A DNA stretch of 64,000 nucleotides from Hyaloperonospora brassicae (lineage: Eukaryota; Oomycota; Peronosporomycetes; Peronosporales; Peronosporaceae). The stretch spans positions 62,001 to 126,000 of the forward strand of contig CANTFL010001327.1 of NCBI GenBank assembly GCA_947650285.1, read 5' to 3'. How positions within the stretch are numbered: position 1 is the stretch's first letter; each line of letters begins with the position of its first letter. Below are positions 42,998 through 55,689 of this stretch, in pieces. A program made the position numbers and the translations under genes. The notes beneath the pieces are model-generated. The model made no database searches. It had not been told where the DNA came from and saw only the letters and a program-made list of their open reading frames with translations.

Positions 42998-44487
42998 ATG
43001 GGCTGTATCAACACCAAAGCAGCAGTACGCACGCACCGGCCGCTCTTCCATCTCGATAGCGCTCTCTATGACGTGTGTACACTAATCTATGATTTGCTCG
43101 TCTCAAGGACCAGAATGTGGTGCCGCGAACAGAGACCGACGGCGAGCACAATGCGACGTCTGCGGGCAAGACCGCGTCGGTAGCTACGAACCCCAACAGC
43201 TTCGAGGAGCAGTACACGCTCGGCAAGGTCATCGGTTCCGGCACGTTCTCGGTAGTGCGCACAGCTGTGCACAATCCCACGGCCCAGCGCTATGCTATCA
43301 AGTGCATTAAGCGCGACGGTTTGGTAGCGGAGGACATTGAGGCTTTGACGACGGAAGTTGCGATTTTGAAGCAGGTCGGGGGGCAGCTTCTTGAGCATGG
43401 GGCGGCTAGTGCTCCTGCTGACGTGTGTGTGTGTGTATTTTGTCGCTCGTAGATGAACCATCCGAACATAATGATTCTTCACGACTTTTTCGTCGAAGAC
43501 AAGTTTTACTACTTGGTGACCGAGTTCATGGAGGGCGGCGAGCTGTTTGACCGGATCGTTGAGAAAGTAGGTGCCAAGAGCCGCGTCGGGACGGAATGGC
43601 GTTATGGTACTTGTGGCGTGCTCTGTTCGCTCATTGACTCTTGTTTTCGATGCAGTCGTACTACAATGAGAGGGAAGCCCGCGATCTGGTAAAGCTGCTT
43701 TTGGAAGCCATCAAGTACTGTCACGATGCGAACGTTGTGCACCGTGACTTGAAGCCGGAGAATCTCCTGTTGACCAGCAAGGATGATGATGCATCCATTA
43801 AATTGGCAGACTTTGGTTTCGCAAAGAGGGTCGAGTTCAATAGTGAGGGTCTCGTTACAGCTTGCGGTACTCCCGGATACGTCGCACCGGAGATTCTCGA
43901 GGGCAAGTCGTACGGCAAGACGGTAGACATTTGGAGCATTGGCGTCATCACCTACATCTTGCTCTGTGGCTACCCTCCGTTTCACGACGACAACCACAAT
44001 GCTCTGTTCAAGAAGATCAAGAAGGGCAAGTTCGAGTTCGATTCGCCGTACTGGGACCACGTCTCCGACGATGCCAAGGACCTTATCTTGGAGATGCTCG
44101 TCGTGGACCCAGAGAAACGGTACTGTTGCTTGCATGTTGCTTGTGTTGTGCAAATGGCAAGTGACGGTTGTAATCATGTTTGTGTGCAGGGCAACGGTGG
44201 ATCAGCTGTTGGCACACCGCTGGGTCACGGGTACGGAGGTGGCGACTGTGCAGCTCACGAGCGCATTGGAGGAACTTCGCCGCTTCAACGCGCGCCGCAA
44301 GTTCAAGGCCGCCGTCAGCACAGTGTCTGCGACCGTCGGACTCAGCAAAAGGTACAGCAAGTCGTACAGCCAACCGCAGTCATTGCTGGATGCGTCCATT
44401 GGCGATGACCCTGTGGACGTGTCGGACGTCTCGCCAGACACAGTGGATCCAGACGACAGCGGCGAGACTGCACAATGGAAAACGTAG
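42998..44487 (+). CDS. Calcium/calmodulin-dependent protein kinase (CaMKI/DAPK-like)
   Basis: Five exons: 42998-43024, 43108-43374, 43453-43566, 43656-44119 and 44190-44487, all with GT-AG borders and consistent phases; 389 residues. Exon 1 encodes only MGCINTKAA: Gly2 and Cys3 form a classic myristoylation plus palmitoylation signal, so the kinase is probably anchored to the plasma membrane. The Ser/Thr kinase domain runs from about residue 45 (GKVIGSGTFSVVR glycine loop, YAIKCIK lysine, HRDLKPEN catalytic loop, DFGFAK, GTPGYVAPEIL). After the domain, SALEELRRFNARRKFKAAV is the usual autoinhibitory and calmodulin-binding helix of CaMKI and DAPK kinases. The C-terminal 50 residues are acidic and Ser/Asp-rich. 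No EF-hands, so it is not a CDPK. It responds to Ca2+/calmodulin. Located between the shugoshin gene and RMI1 on the same strand; no functional link is implied. Confidence 0.93.
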
Positions 44488-44773
44488 ACTGACGCGAATG
44501 GTCGATCCTAGAGCTAGAGTCGGGTTTGGCTCTGTAGGTATTCTGGTTTAGTTCGGTTTGGGCCATTACACAATTATGCGTTTGCAGCGAAGCAGCTTTT
44601 CAGCGAGCGAGTTATGACGCAAGGAGTGTTTTACCCGAAAAGTCGGCCACAAATGCAGAAGTCTTAAAGTGGGAAAGACAAATGCTCGAGCGAAACCGCA
44701 ATACAAGGACCGGGACCTACATTTGCCTCGCTAAACACACTCTTGTCAACTTTCCACCTGTGCTCGTTGCCCA

Positions 44774-46380
44774 ATGTTACCAGTTGGGACCAAAGAGCGT
44801 CGGCAGTTGCCATATGAGGCGATGGATCCGGACTGGGAGGCGCGTGAACGCGACAACTTTCGCACTGCGACGGGTGGAGCTCAGCGACAGGCCCCATATG
44901 GCGCGTATCTGTTCGGGCGGTTGTTGCAGTCGGACTTGCACGAAAGCTGTCGACCGGCACTGCCCGCAAACGTGTCGACACTGAACAATGTCACTATCAA
45001 AGGCATGTGCATCTTACAGGTACCACCAGTCACCACTCAGTCGCTCGGGGTCACTCCAAATGGTCTGTCGGGCAGTGAGACTGAGAGACTAAGACGTTGT
45101 ATGTGCAGGTGGTCGACGCCGCAAACATTGGCGCCAACTGCGAGCACCGGACGCAGGTTTCGACGGCGGGACCGACACGGACACTCAAACTGGGGCTCAC
45201 AGACGGCCACCAACTGGTGTTTGGCTTTGAGTTCACTCCACTGCCACTCTTGAACGTCAACATTGTGCGTGGCACCAAAGTCGTGGTCGAGAATGTGCCC
45301 GTGAAGCACGGACTGCTGTTGCTGGCACCTGACAATTGTCAACTACTGGAAGCATCGGCAGATACTGCGACACGCAGCAAGAAGCAAAGGCAGCATCCAG
45401 CGGAGGCCAATGGAGCGGGTGCTGGAGCGTACTCGGCAGCTCTCGTGACTTCGCAACATGACACTGCACAAGTTCTCGCAAGTTTACCGGTAACAGTGAG
45501 TGGCGAACACGCATCTATAGTACGCTCAACTTCTTCTGCACGTCGTATGATCACGGACACAAGCAACGCGGGTACGAGCACCATTCAACGTGCCTCCGAT
45601 CCGGCAGTGTTTGTGGATGTGCCTCCCTCGGACGAAGACATGGACAGTGACACGACCGATCCCATGGTATCACACCTTTTCTACAGCCCAAACACCCCGA
45701 GGCATTCCGTCGACTTTAATGATACAAAGGTGGCACAAGTCAGTAACGGAAACGCTTCCATCAAGAAACGGCCTCGTTCACCGTCACTGGAACCAAAACT
45801 ACAGATCGGACCCTCAGTTCCGCAGCGCTCAGCACGGTCCGTGGAAGCAACGGCCGTCAAACTCGAACACCCCCCTACTGCGTCGCTGCAAGACCAAACA
45901 GCTTGCTTGCCTCTGGATCTAGCGCGTCCGTTTCAGTACTTTCACGCAAAGCGATTGACACTCTCTGCGCCGGCACTATCGGCTCGATTTCGAATTCGAG
46001 CATGCATCAAGTCTGTCGTCGGCTTCCAATTTAACACTGGACAGTACCAACTTCGAGTTGTCGTGGAAGACTGCACCGCCACGAATGAAGCAGACGTGGC
46101 TGAAGGGTTCGTCACGCAGCTCATGGGCGTACCGTGTTCGGAGTTTCAGCAAACTATGAAGACAAATGTGCAAGTTGCACACAAATGGGCAGCGGCAATG
46201 CAATTTGCGCTCATGAATCTTGAGGGAGTCATGACGTTTGAACACCGGGCAGCTGCACCCGCATCCGAGCCATTGCCACTCTTGCTTGTCGACTGCCGTG
46301 ATTTTCAGACTTGTGAAACGCGAGAGCTACTGCAGCGAGTGAGACAAGTGCTGTCAAGTGCTGCACAGCCACAGAAGTGA
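44774..46380 (+). CDS. RMI1: RecQ-mediated genome instability protein 1 (RMI1)
   Basis: Two exons, 44774-45019 and 45109-46380, joined in phase 0 (donor GTACCA, acceptor TGTGCAG); 505 residues. Known role: an OB-fold subunit of the BLM/Sgs1-Top3-Rmi1 complex that dissolves double Holliday junctions. The N-terminal helices (about 15-60) are followed by the OB1 core: MCILQVVDAANIGAN across the splice site, then TRTLKLGLTDGHQLVFGFEF and NVNIVRGTKVVVENVPVKHG with LLLLAPDNCQLL, a strong match to the RMI1 pattern. A long Ser/Thr/Pro-rich linker follows. The last 165 residues (FQYFHAKRLTL, FRIRACIKSVVGF, LRVVVEDCTA) resemble the C-terminal OB2 domain found in animal and plant RMI1. The gene ends only 29 bases from the 3' end of the opposite-strand methyltransferase gene. 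Confidence 0.9.
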
Positions 46381-46409
46381 GCACGCCGTCTCTTACTCAG
46401 GAGAGTTAC

Positions 46410-47877
46410 TTAACCGCCAAACATTGCTTTGTACACTAGCGAGTCCGTCGATAGCATGTCTTCACATGCGAGCTGGAACGGTCTACGTGCAACTTCCGCT
46501 GGCTCTTGTTTGATCGAAATCGTACGCGGAACCCCAACGAGGACATCGTTTTTCGGGGTGGCAGTTGGTGGGTGCATGATGAACATGAACGTATCGTACT
46601 GCGCTTCCTCGGCGCACATGTTGCGATCACTTTCGAGGAGCGTTTTGCAGCGTCGGCGTCGGCGATTGGTGTCCATCTGCGCTACTGCAGTACTACTCGA
46701 ATGTCCAAAGTCGGCAGCCTTCGCCAGTACTTCGTACTCGGTGCGAGAGAGCTCGGCAGCGAGGGTGGCAGAACGAGGGTACGCCAAGTTGCTCGATTTG
46801 ATTTTACCGACGCAACACGGGGCCAGAACGTATGCAGCTCGCTCCTCTATACACTTCTCCATCACGATGTCAGTCGCCTCACCACAAGCGTGCAGCGCTA
46901 TGCCCACATCGAAGTGCTCATGATATTCGTCGATAAGCCCGCAGAAAGTCTTCACGTTTGTCAACTGGGCAGCGGCAATGCGCTCCTTGGCTAAATCGAA
47001 AGTGCACATCAACACGACGCAAACGGGTTAGTATGCTTGCTTACTGCCACCATTCCAGCTCGTTTTTCCGCAGCACATACCGATAGCAAGTGAAGGCTCC
47101 TTCTTGTCCAGCAAAACAAACGTGCACTGTGGGTAGAGATGAGCGAGCGGCAACGCCACATATCCGGACCCGGCGCAGAACTCGACAACCTCATCGCCTG
47201 GTCTGGATCAGCAGCATCAGCAGCATCAGCCTCTGCTTGTAGCACACGTCGCACCGCATAGACTCACCGCAGCATGTGTTGCAAAAAGACGACCAAGTTA
47301 TCCACTTGTTGTTGCTTGTTGCTTGCCCGCTGTGCTGGCAGTTTGCCATTCCGTGGATGCAGTCCGTCGGGCAGGTTGACCCAGGGTATACACGTCGCTG
47401 TCTCGCTGGGTGAGTCCCTTGACGTGTGCAAACACTTGAGCGGATTGCAGTGGTAGACGGCCTTCTCTCGGCCAAAGGACGTGCTTTCCACACGCTCGAG
47501 CAGCTCCTCAAACCAGAGCTGCGAGTTCTTGGGCGCACGCAGCGCCTTCTTCTGCAATCTGCGTCGACTTCGCTGCGCAATGGACTGAGGAACGCGATCG
47601 AGAGAGTCAGCAGCTGCAGATCCCATAGCGGTCGTGTTCGCGGGTGCCCATTCGGCGTCATCCCACGTGCCCCACGTCAGTGATGACAGTACGCTGTTCA
47701 TCCTCTTGCGACGCAAAAGACTCGGCGCATGTCGGACGTAACGATTGGCTACCGGCGCAGCGTTTCTGGTTGACTGGGTGGGTCTGCTGTACCCACTCTG
47801 CAATGCAGTGGCTCATCATCTCTTGTGCAGGTTCAACTTGGCCTACAAAAAACCTCGTCACAAATCGAAGTGCATTG
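46410..47877 (-). CDS. GSTCD: GSTCD-like SAM-dependent methyltransferase domain protein (5' end not resolved)
   Basis: Minus-strand exons in order: 47877-47793 (likely), 47704-47268, 47202-47081 and 46990-46410. Introns of 65-90 bases have GT-AG borders and matching phases. The SAM-binding motif I is VVEFCAGSGYVALPLA, followed by FVLLDKKEPS and, across an intron, a KERI...NVKTFCGLI segment and IALHACGEATD; APCCVGKI follows. These are hallmarks of the methyltransferase half of GSTCD and its plant and fungal relatives. Upstream, the segment VNLPDGLHPRNGKLPAQR matches the conserved W/P...HP..G.LP..R region before the fold. The most 5' part should be the GST-like helical region; the exon at 47877-47793 (FFVGQVEPAQ, MMSHCIAEW) may be part of it. 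I could not find the start codon. The substrate of this family is unknown. It lies divergent from the SAM synthetase gene, which makes its cofactor. Confidence 0.8.
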
Positions 47878-48549
47878 CTGACTTTTGGTTCATTAGTGTC
47901 GTGAAGAACACGACTGGCGCTCGTCAAAGGTCACGACGTCGTCTCTGTAGACGCACATCGATCTATCGGACACGTGTGCTGTACAAGTAACGACGCGCCC
48001 AGTCTTTTCATCCCCTTTTGCTTCACTAGGATCTAATGGATAGACAGTTTTGCTTCTTTTTCCTTTCTCGCTGCATCTGGTCATCGCCTGCGCACCAATG
48101 ATTGGCTGTATCTGGCACTTTGTAGGCCTTTGAGCCTAACATTCTCAACAAGACACGGACAGACCTCAGTCGGTGCGAGATTTGTCAACCGACATCCAGC
48201 TGTCGTGACGTGGGGTTGTTGTGCTGCAAGGAGCGGCCGCACAAAAGAGTGACAACACGCTATGCTCGATGGTAAGTGCGAGGTCAGCCTCTGAGTTGCT
48301 CGTTGCGCGTGTCCGATTGGCCAGCGACTTGCCATGCTCTCCATCCATTGGCCGAAAGGCCGAAGCGCTGGGTCCACCAGCAGTGCGGGCGACGCGAGGT
48401 TTTTCGCCGTCGGAGCGACTACCGCGAGGTTTTCCAGCAAGAGCCGCGCTGGCCAGTAGTGCGTGCGAGTGGTCGGTCATTCCCTCATTTGCTCGCCGCC
48501 GACCTCTTCGTGTCCCTCGCCCCGCGCCGTCCGACCCTCTCCGTTGACA
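47878..48549. other. Divergent promoter region between GSTCD-like gene and SAM synthetase
   Basis: This probably includes one or more unresolved 5' exons of the minus-strand methyltransferase (a protein-like frame at about 47925-47990, CVYRDDVVTFDERQ, is a candidate) and the promoter of the SAM synthetase gene. I see no other gene. The long minus-strand frame extending here from 49365 is a shadow of the SAM synthetase codons. Confidence 0.45.
48477..48493 (+). promoter_or_regulatory. Oomycete Inr/FPR-like core promoter
   Basis: TCATTCC followed two bases later by CATTTGC, about 60-70 bases before the SAM synthetase ATG. This resembles the published oomycete initiator (TCAKTYY) plus flanking promoter region. 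The spacing differs by about one base from the consensus, so the call is tentative. Confidence 0.55.
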
Positions 48550-49734
48550 ATGACCCAAGCGATCGACACGCCGTCGTCGGACCGCACGTTTCTGTTCACG
48601 TCCGAGTCGGTGAACGAAGGGCACCCGGACAAGCTGTGCGACCAGATTTCGGACGCGGTGCTGGACGCCTGTGTGGCGGACGACCCGAACTCGCGCGTGG
48701 CGTGCGAGACGTGCGCCAAGACGGGTATGGTCATGATCTTTGGCGAGATCAGTACGAAGGCCATTGTGAACTACGAGAAGGTCATCCGCGACACGATCAA
48801 GGGCATTGGCTACGACGATCCGGCCAAGGGACTCGACTACAAGACGGTGAACGTCATTGTGGCCATTGAGCAGCAGTCGCCGGACATTGCGCAGTCGGTG
48901 GACTCGGTCACGGACGAAGAGGTCGGGGCCGGGGACCAGGGCATCATGTTTGGCTACGCGACGAACGAGACGCCCGAGCTCATGCCGCTCTCGCACGTGC
49001 TGGCCACCAAGTTGGGCTCGAAGCTCACGGAGGTGCGCAAGAACGGCACGCTCGACTGGATCCGCCCGGACGGCAAGACGCAGGTGACGGTCGAGTACAA
49101 GAAGCAGGACGGCTGCATGGTGCCCCAGCGCGTGCACACGGTCGTCATCTCGACGCAGCACAATGACGACGTGACGAACGAGCAGATTGCGGCCGACCTC
49201 ATGAAGCACGTGATCGAGACGGTCATTCCCGCCAAGTACTTGGACGACAAGACGGTGTACCACCTGAACCCGTCGGGACGCTTTGTGATTGGTGGTCCCC
49301 ACGGCGACGCCGGCCTGACTGGTCGCAAGATTATCATTGACACGTACGGTGGATGGGGCGCTCACGGCGGTGGTGCGTTCTCGGGCAAGGACACGACAAA
49401 GGTCGACCGGTCAGCTGCCTATGCTGCTCGCTGGGTCGCCAAATCGGTCGTGGCCAAAGGGCTTGCGCACCGCCTGCTCGTGCAGCTGTCGTACGCGATT
49501 GGCGTGCCTTACCCGCTGTCGATTCACGTCGACTCGTACGGCACCGTGAAGAAAGGATTGACCGACGACGAGCTGGTGAAGATCATCGAAAAGAACTTTG
49601 ACTTGCGTCCGGGTATGATCCAGAAGTCGCTTCAGCTGAAGCGCCCTGTGATGCAGAAGACTGCTGCATACGGCCACTTTGGACGCGAGGACGCGGACTT
49701 TACGTGGGAAACGGTGAAGGAGCTGGAGGTATAG
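48550..49734 (+). CDS. MAT: S-adenosylmethionine synthetase (methionine adenosyltransferase)
   Basis: Predicted 394-residue cytosolic enzyme that makes S-adenosylmethionine from methionine and ATP. Landmarks: [20 protein letters not shown] near residue 20-40; the signature hexapeptide GAGDQG with IMFGYATNE after it; the P-loop-like [13 protein letters not shown]; and [18 protein letters not shown] with KVDRSAAY near the C-terminal third. Length and motifs are typical for a complete eukaryotic enzyme. The start [11 protein letters not shown] at 48550 is preferred to the in-frame ATG at 48463, whose extension is Pro/Ser/Arg-rich and which lies before the predicted core promoter. The gene has no intron and highly GC-biased codons (third position mostly G or C), consistent with high expression. 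It is divergent from a SAM-dependent methyltransferase gene. Confidence 0.97.
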   Translation: MTQAIDTPSSDRTFLFTSESVNEGHPDKLCDQISDAVLDACVADDPNSRVACETCAKTGMVMIFGEISTKAIVNYEKVIRDTIKGIGYDDPAKGLDYKTVNVIVAIEQQSPDIAQSVDSVTDEEVGAGDQGIMFGYATNETPELMPLSHVLATKLGSKLTEVRKNGTLDWIRPDGKTQVTVEYKKQDGCMVPQRVHTVVISTQHNDDVTNEQIAADLMKHVIETVIPAKYLDDKTVYHLNPSGRFVIGGPHGDAGLTGRKIIIDTYGGWGAHGGGAFSGKDTTKVDRSAAYAARWVAKSVVAKGLAHRLLVQLSYAIGVPYPLSIHVDSYGTVKKGLTDDELVKIIEKNFDLRPGMIQKSLQLKRPVMQKTAAYGHFGREDADFTWETVKELEV

Positions 49735-52700
49735 AGTGCTGGGGGCGGATAGCGTGTAGATTGTCTGCTGCTTATTATTTGCCCAGCACTCGGCCGCTAC
49801 GACAACAGTCTCACTCCACCGTCTGCTACTCAGAGAGGGAGAGCAGGGCGGAATCGGTGCTGTCGCGTCTGGTTGCTGCACTGTCTGCGTGGAAACGTGC
49901 ACTGTTGACACTGACATCAACTGTCCATGCTCCTTGCGGGTTTGTGTAGCGCGCAGGAGCAGTTTACCCATTCCGCCATCTCACGTGTATGTCGGTAGGC
50001 GTTAGTAAAGCTAACGGCGAAATGAAGTAGGCGCTTACGTAGTAACTCGTTGAGTCGTGACGATGGATATGTACTTGTTTCGTCATACGGGAAGAGCAGG
50101 TATGCCTGTGTATGGTGCAGGTGTATTCGGGGGCCGCACCAACAATATAGTCGACACGCCGACGTCAGGTGAAAAGCGATTAAATGCCTTGAGCGGGGGG
50201 GGGGCGTACGCAAGTTTCGGTAAATGCGTCGATAAAGTACATCAGAACTCGACTCCGAGACTGCCGAGGTGACATTTGGTCAGCGAGTGTCGTGGCATCA
50301 ACGACAAAACTCCAAGCAACGACGATACTCGTAAGTTTCGGGACGTTTCCTCGACTCTCGAAGTGTTTGACCGCAGAAAAGCCGATGCTCATGCCCTCAT
50401 GAACAGGTGGCAACTCAACAGGTCAGACCATCCTCTATAAAAAGCAGGGAACTCGTACAGCGTAATCGAACGCGCAGATATTGTCGAGCTGCTTGGACTG
50501 AGGTAACGTGTTAAGCCGATATGTCGGGCTGTTCGAATGACACTACGTAATGTGCCAATTTGGAAGGTCAAAACAAGGGGAGTTTCACCAGGATGACGTA
50601 GTCTAGCACCAATAACAAAGTGTGCAATTGTATAGCAAACTTTGTAAAGCAACCTTCCTACGTATGCGGAGCGTCGAAAGATTGGATAAATGAAGAAAAA
50701 AAGGATGGGTAGAGAGAGGGATAGAGATTCTGTCTAGTTGTCGTTGTTACTCTTTGTAAGATGTCGATGCTTTCTAATGCCGCATTCGTGACGCTAGTGT
50801 CTTTGCTCTCGAAGAACAGTCGGACCATGCGGATATATAAGATCGTGCGTGATGCATGCCCTGCAGAGCGTTCAACACATTTGGTACAATCCCTATTTGC
50901 AATCTTACACATCGTTCGCAAACGCTTGTTGTAGCCGTTTGGTATCCGTTGCTACCCCGTTGTGGTAGTGCTCTGACCAGACTATGTTCTACGTGATCAA
51001 TCATGGGGGTGGAGTATGAATTCTGGCCTTAGCCAGTTCGTACCAGAGCCGGCTAGCACCTCCGCTCACATGGGAATTCGTATAATATGGATGAGAGTCT
51101 CTATATGACCCCACGCATATTCTACCTTTTGTAACTGGAATGCTTCCCACCGCCTTAACAATGCTAAGAGCGATTTACTAGAAGTTTTCTAGACAAGGAA
51201 AGCTCACGTTATCGTCTAACGGCGTGGTCTCGAACGAAGAGACTGAAAATGACCTGCAGCTCTAAGTATTGTGCGACCTGTCACTTGATTGATGGATTGA
51301 GATTGATGGGGTCGGCAAGAGTCGAGACGATTAAAGGGATTTCCGTAAAACGTTCCTCTTCGTGCTACAAGCACGTTGATTGCATAAAATGAATGAAAGC
51401 TTAACAACGAAGACCACTTTGGAATTTGCCACGCACAAACAACTTGTTCCTCCTCTCTTTTCGTTAGTAACACCCTGTGCTTCGCTAGGGTTGCTACCTA
51501 CAGAGCGCTAAAGGTGTTAAATGCAAGCTACGACTGTGCAAAGCGAAAGCCGACTCATACTTTTGTGATTGCTTTGGAAAGGCTCCACGCTTGGTGAAAA
51601 GGTTCCTGTACGCCGCGCCTCGTAGCTCGCCTTGTTCCGCGTATTTGGTAAAATAAAGTCACTATTGGATCGTTACAGTCTTTCTTAGCTCCACTTTTGC
51701 TCGCCAATCAAGATACTATTTTGTGCTTGGACCACATATATGCTCGAGATTGTGTCCGAAAACGCTCCATAAAATACACGGACTTATTAAGACAATCCAT
51801 TGGAAGCACCTGCGCCTTTTCCTTCGTGCTTGTCAAAGTATCTTGTCCACGACTAGTGGTGTTAATTTATGTCAATATGTTGTCTTCTTCTTGTTTAGAG
51901 ACAGCACTAAGTGGAATGAAGACCCGGTGTCGGTTTGATAAAGACCCACAAGCCACTTTTGGTGATACCATGTAACACAAGTACGAATGCCGTGAAGCTA
52001 GTGAATATCTCAAAGCCGCATTCTCCTATCAAATGAGAATTATTTTGCGATGTATAAGGCCAGACAGTTCATATGATTTTTATGGCATAAATACTGTCAT
52101 ATTTTAGCGGATGCGTGTCGTCGTATGTGGAGCTATGCTGTAATGATGATACATTTCAGGTGGTACATCAATGGGCTAGGTACGTGAACTCTGTAATGTA
52201 TCACTCATCTAAATCCGTCTAGCTTTAGCCACCAATGGTGCATTTTGCGATTTCCTCTAGTAAAGGTTGAGAGGTACCATCTAATTGTATACGCAAAATT
52301 TTATCAGGTGGTAAAAAACGTAAATACATAGCCCGTTCGCAGTTTTATTGACATAAGACGCGTGCCTTGTACGGCGTCTTCGTCACTAGGGTAAATAGGG
52401 TTTCGAAGCTTATACCTTTTAGCACTTGGTGCAATTGGTTATTGAATCTCTTGAGTGTTTTGTACTAGGACTAGAATCTCAGTGAGCGATCTAGACTCGT
52501 TATGTCGTGTTCTAGCATAAAAGTAGCTCGTTGAGCAGAAATACTTCCTCTGGCGAAGGAGCTGTTAGTGCCCCGCTACACTGGGTACAACTTGTAGTCA
52601 ATCTACGCCTGAGTCTGAAACAAATTATCTCGTGCGAGGATGTCAAAAGCGATTTCAATTACCCTATCTGATGCCCAAAAGATCGCGTTTACCATGATAA

Positions 52701-55689
52701 CTAAGGCATTGGGGCTGGAAAATGTTAACTTCCTTTTTAACAAGGTCCAGTCGTGTCAAACGCACGTCTAGACGACCTCTTTCAATTTTAGTCATCCCTT
52801 TTCTTTTTCAGAGCAGGCCCAAGACCAAATGGGTGGGCAATGTCAACACGCTTTGTTTGTGCATCAAGCGACGAGTGAGGATGCATCCGCTTAAGGTGAG
52901 CGCCAAACTTTACTACTGAAACGAAGATGAAAATCCTACTTTTTGTATCTGAAAGATATAGATGAACATGTTGCCCGTCATGATCTCTGTAGATATTTAA
53001 GGGGTAGCGATGGATATCTCTGAGCTAAAACGTGATCATAAGATTGGTCTATAACATGTAATAATTATATATACGCTGCATGTCTTAATTATAAGCCGAT
53101 TTGTTACAGCCTACTTGCGTGTTTGCGATATTTATTTCAAGCATACTGCGTGCGTGTAAGCTTTTGTCTACCCATCAGAGTAAGAATAAATAACCGTCTT
53201 ATGTTGAAGGGTTATGTACATTCATAGTTGCAATGAGCATTCACCCTCTTTCTTAATAAGTTTGTATAATTGCGTTCATAGAAGGTTTTACATTGGCGCA
53301 TCCAAAACCATAGTTTATAGGGTCATCCATTCACCATTAGGAGGCGGTAAGCATAGAACAGAACGCTAAGTAATGAGATAGGCATGATTTACAGGTATTC
53401 ATCCTAATTCTACGATTGCTAGCTCCATGGCCTCATCAGCACCGTACTGAGCATGAATTTATTAATTTTAGCAATACTAAAGGTGAAGGTACAACCGAGC
53501 TTCAGGTTACTGAGCAGCGCGTCGTCCTACGATGCTTTACCTGTGGGAGCACTATTATTTCGATACCTGCACGCAGGCCGTCCGTTGCGCACCCAGCGCC
53601 ATAGTCTTGTGAGAAAAGTACCCCCTACAAGCTCAAAACCTGATTCGGCGCGGAAAATGTCGAGTCTTAGTAGACACAGGGATACTTGTTGGGTAAAAAT
53701 CGGTTTTGGTGTAACATAAGGAGGTGGAAGTAAACGGATCTTACCCCCGACTAGATCGGTGCTCAATAGATCTTCATATCTATAATCCCGACGGTGTTGC
53801 CTGTAGGTGAGTCAACTATACGATGATGCCCTGGAAAAGAATAATCGGGATTAGATACCGTTTTCCATAAATAGAAATGCGTGTGACAGTGCTAAAGGTT
53901 TTCAAACACTGGGCGTAAAGGTTTTGAGCTGTAAAAGCGTAACACGATGTTTTGTCCTTGACTTATACACGTAGTATGTTTTCATCCTAGGCATGGCATG
54001 GAGGGAACGCCAAGATCCATGGATTGATTGAGGGTCTAAGAGCTGGGGTTCTAAGCGCACTGTTTCTAGCGAATTTTTGAAAAGTCATGATTAATCTCCA
54101 ATTAAAATTATAATAAGCGCAAGCGACTGCCCGATTCGGTCATTCCTCGAGACGATTACTGTCAGAAATAATCGAATTAAATGATGTCAAGGACATATGT
54201 CGAGAGCAAAAAGCATTGATAAATGTTGACAAAAAACGAAATTATTTATAGTAATAATCATTCTGATAATAGATCGCTGAATGCAAAATTTATTTATGAG
54301 GTAGGGCTGAGACATGCTGAGATGATCTAAGCTTAAATGATGCGCGGCCAGTGGCACGTCTTAATTTACTAAATGCGATTGGTCACGATAGCGGTACATT
54401 AAATGTCAACAAAAAAATTTGCTCTCGTATATTTCGTCTTCACTGAAAGGGCTTCAAGTTACACGTTCTGCTATGATTTCTACAGCAGGCTGTCCATAAT
54501 TCATTGCCAAGTAAATAAAGTACATATGCAATTAAATGTTGTGACCGAGATAGCGGCCACAACGCATTATCCTACCATGCTAATAAGTGGGGTTTATACG
54601 CATTATCAGCGAATATGATATGGCCTCAATGTGAGTGTCTCTTAGGAGTATGGAATGCTAATGCTGAAGATAGATGACAGTATCATTATCAGAGTTGAAA
54701 AATCGTCGAAGACACGCGTTAGTTGACGCGTTTTTATTTCGCTTTCGCTTAAGACCTATGTTATGTGAAAAACAAACGGGATTTAATTTCGCTACAATTT
54801 GAGCTTATGGAAATCCTCGAAAAACCAATTATTTCGGCCCATGGGAGGTGGGCGGTATTAGTTAAGAGACAGTGACGTAGCCGAGCGGCGCGTGAAAGAC
54901 GCAATGTATCCAATTCATCACACAGTGATAATAGTATGCACTAAACATTCTTGTCAATGGAATGACACGCAATTCGATGGTAGTGGAACCCTTGAGTCTG
55001 TTACATATTTAGGTGCGATCATGAAGCTGGAAGAAATGTCTGACATGGATAAGTCATATTTTAGGGCAGGCAAATTATGCTTACTCGTGATCATTCGATC
55101 AAAAATCGAGTTGGACTCATCTTCACTGATGAACGATTCAGATATATAATTTACAAATTTGATACTCAGTGCTCTTAGTGGACCTACTATCTTGAAAGTT
55201 CCTATGTGCACCTTTATTGTTTGGATAATCAATTCACGACGCGGTGCATTACTACTCACCGTACGGATAACCTATAGATGGAGGCACACGTCATCTATTC
55301 AACAACCTTTGCTAATGAAGTACTGCGTTTACGGTAGTGGCCTTTACCAATGAACACAAGGAATTCATTAACAATTCATTTTGTGTCAAGCACGCGACAG
55401 TAATGGCGTGTAACAGTAAGTCTTTTTCGTTAAATGCCTACATGTTGTGTGATCAAGCCGAACGGCAAATGCCGCATAGCTTATACATATACAGTAAAAA
55501 ATATCCACGATATACTGTCGAAATCGATAGCATCCATAACAGTATAATAACATCCGTCCCAAGGTAGGTCCCAAACATTAGTTCTACACCTCTGTATAAT
55601 CAAATATTGAATGCATCTCAAGGTACAATTCTTTTAATTTATTTTTCACAAATCTTTTTCTTACTTTGAAATGATGTGAAGCACTACCT
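49735..55689. other. Long gene-poor stretch turning AT-rich
   Basis: After the SAM synthetase stop the DNA has no convincing coding frame; all frames are under about 105 codons. There is a run of about 11 G residues near 50196-50206. From about 51 kb it is AT-rich. Frames at 54.9-55.6 kb on both strands look like old decayed repeats but match nothing I know. No RNA gene seen. Confidence 0.5.

Noticed and set aside
48166..49365. 399-codon open frame on the minus strand over SAM synthetase
   Set aside because: It is the antisense shadow of the GC-biased SAM synthetase codons. Its composition (Arg, His, Val, Leu) is typical of such shadows, and the plus-strand gene is unmistakable.
53840..53930. 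Small-subunit rRNA-like words GGATTAGATACC and CTGGGCGTAAAG within about 60 bases
   Set aside because: They occur in the wrong order for an rRNA gene and the flanking bases do not match rRNA, so I treat this as chance. A search against mitochondrial rRNA would settle it.
54870..54930. tRNA A-box-like GTAGCCGAGCGG
   Set aside because: No matching B box at tRNA distance and no acceptor stem, so no tRNA gene is called.
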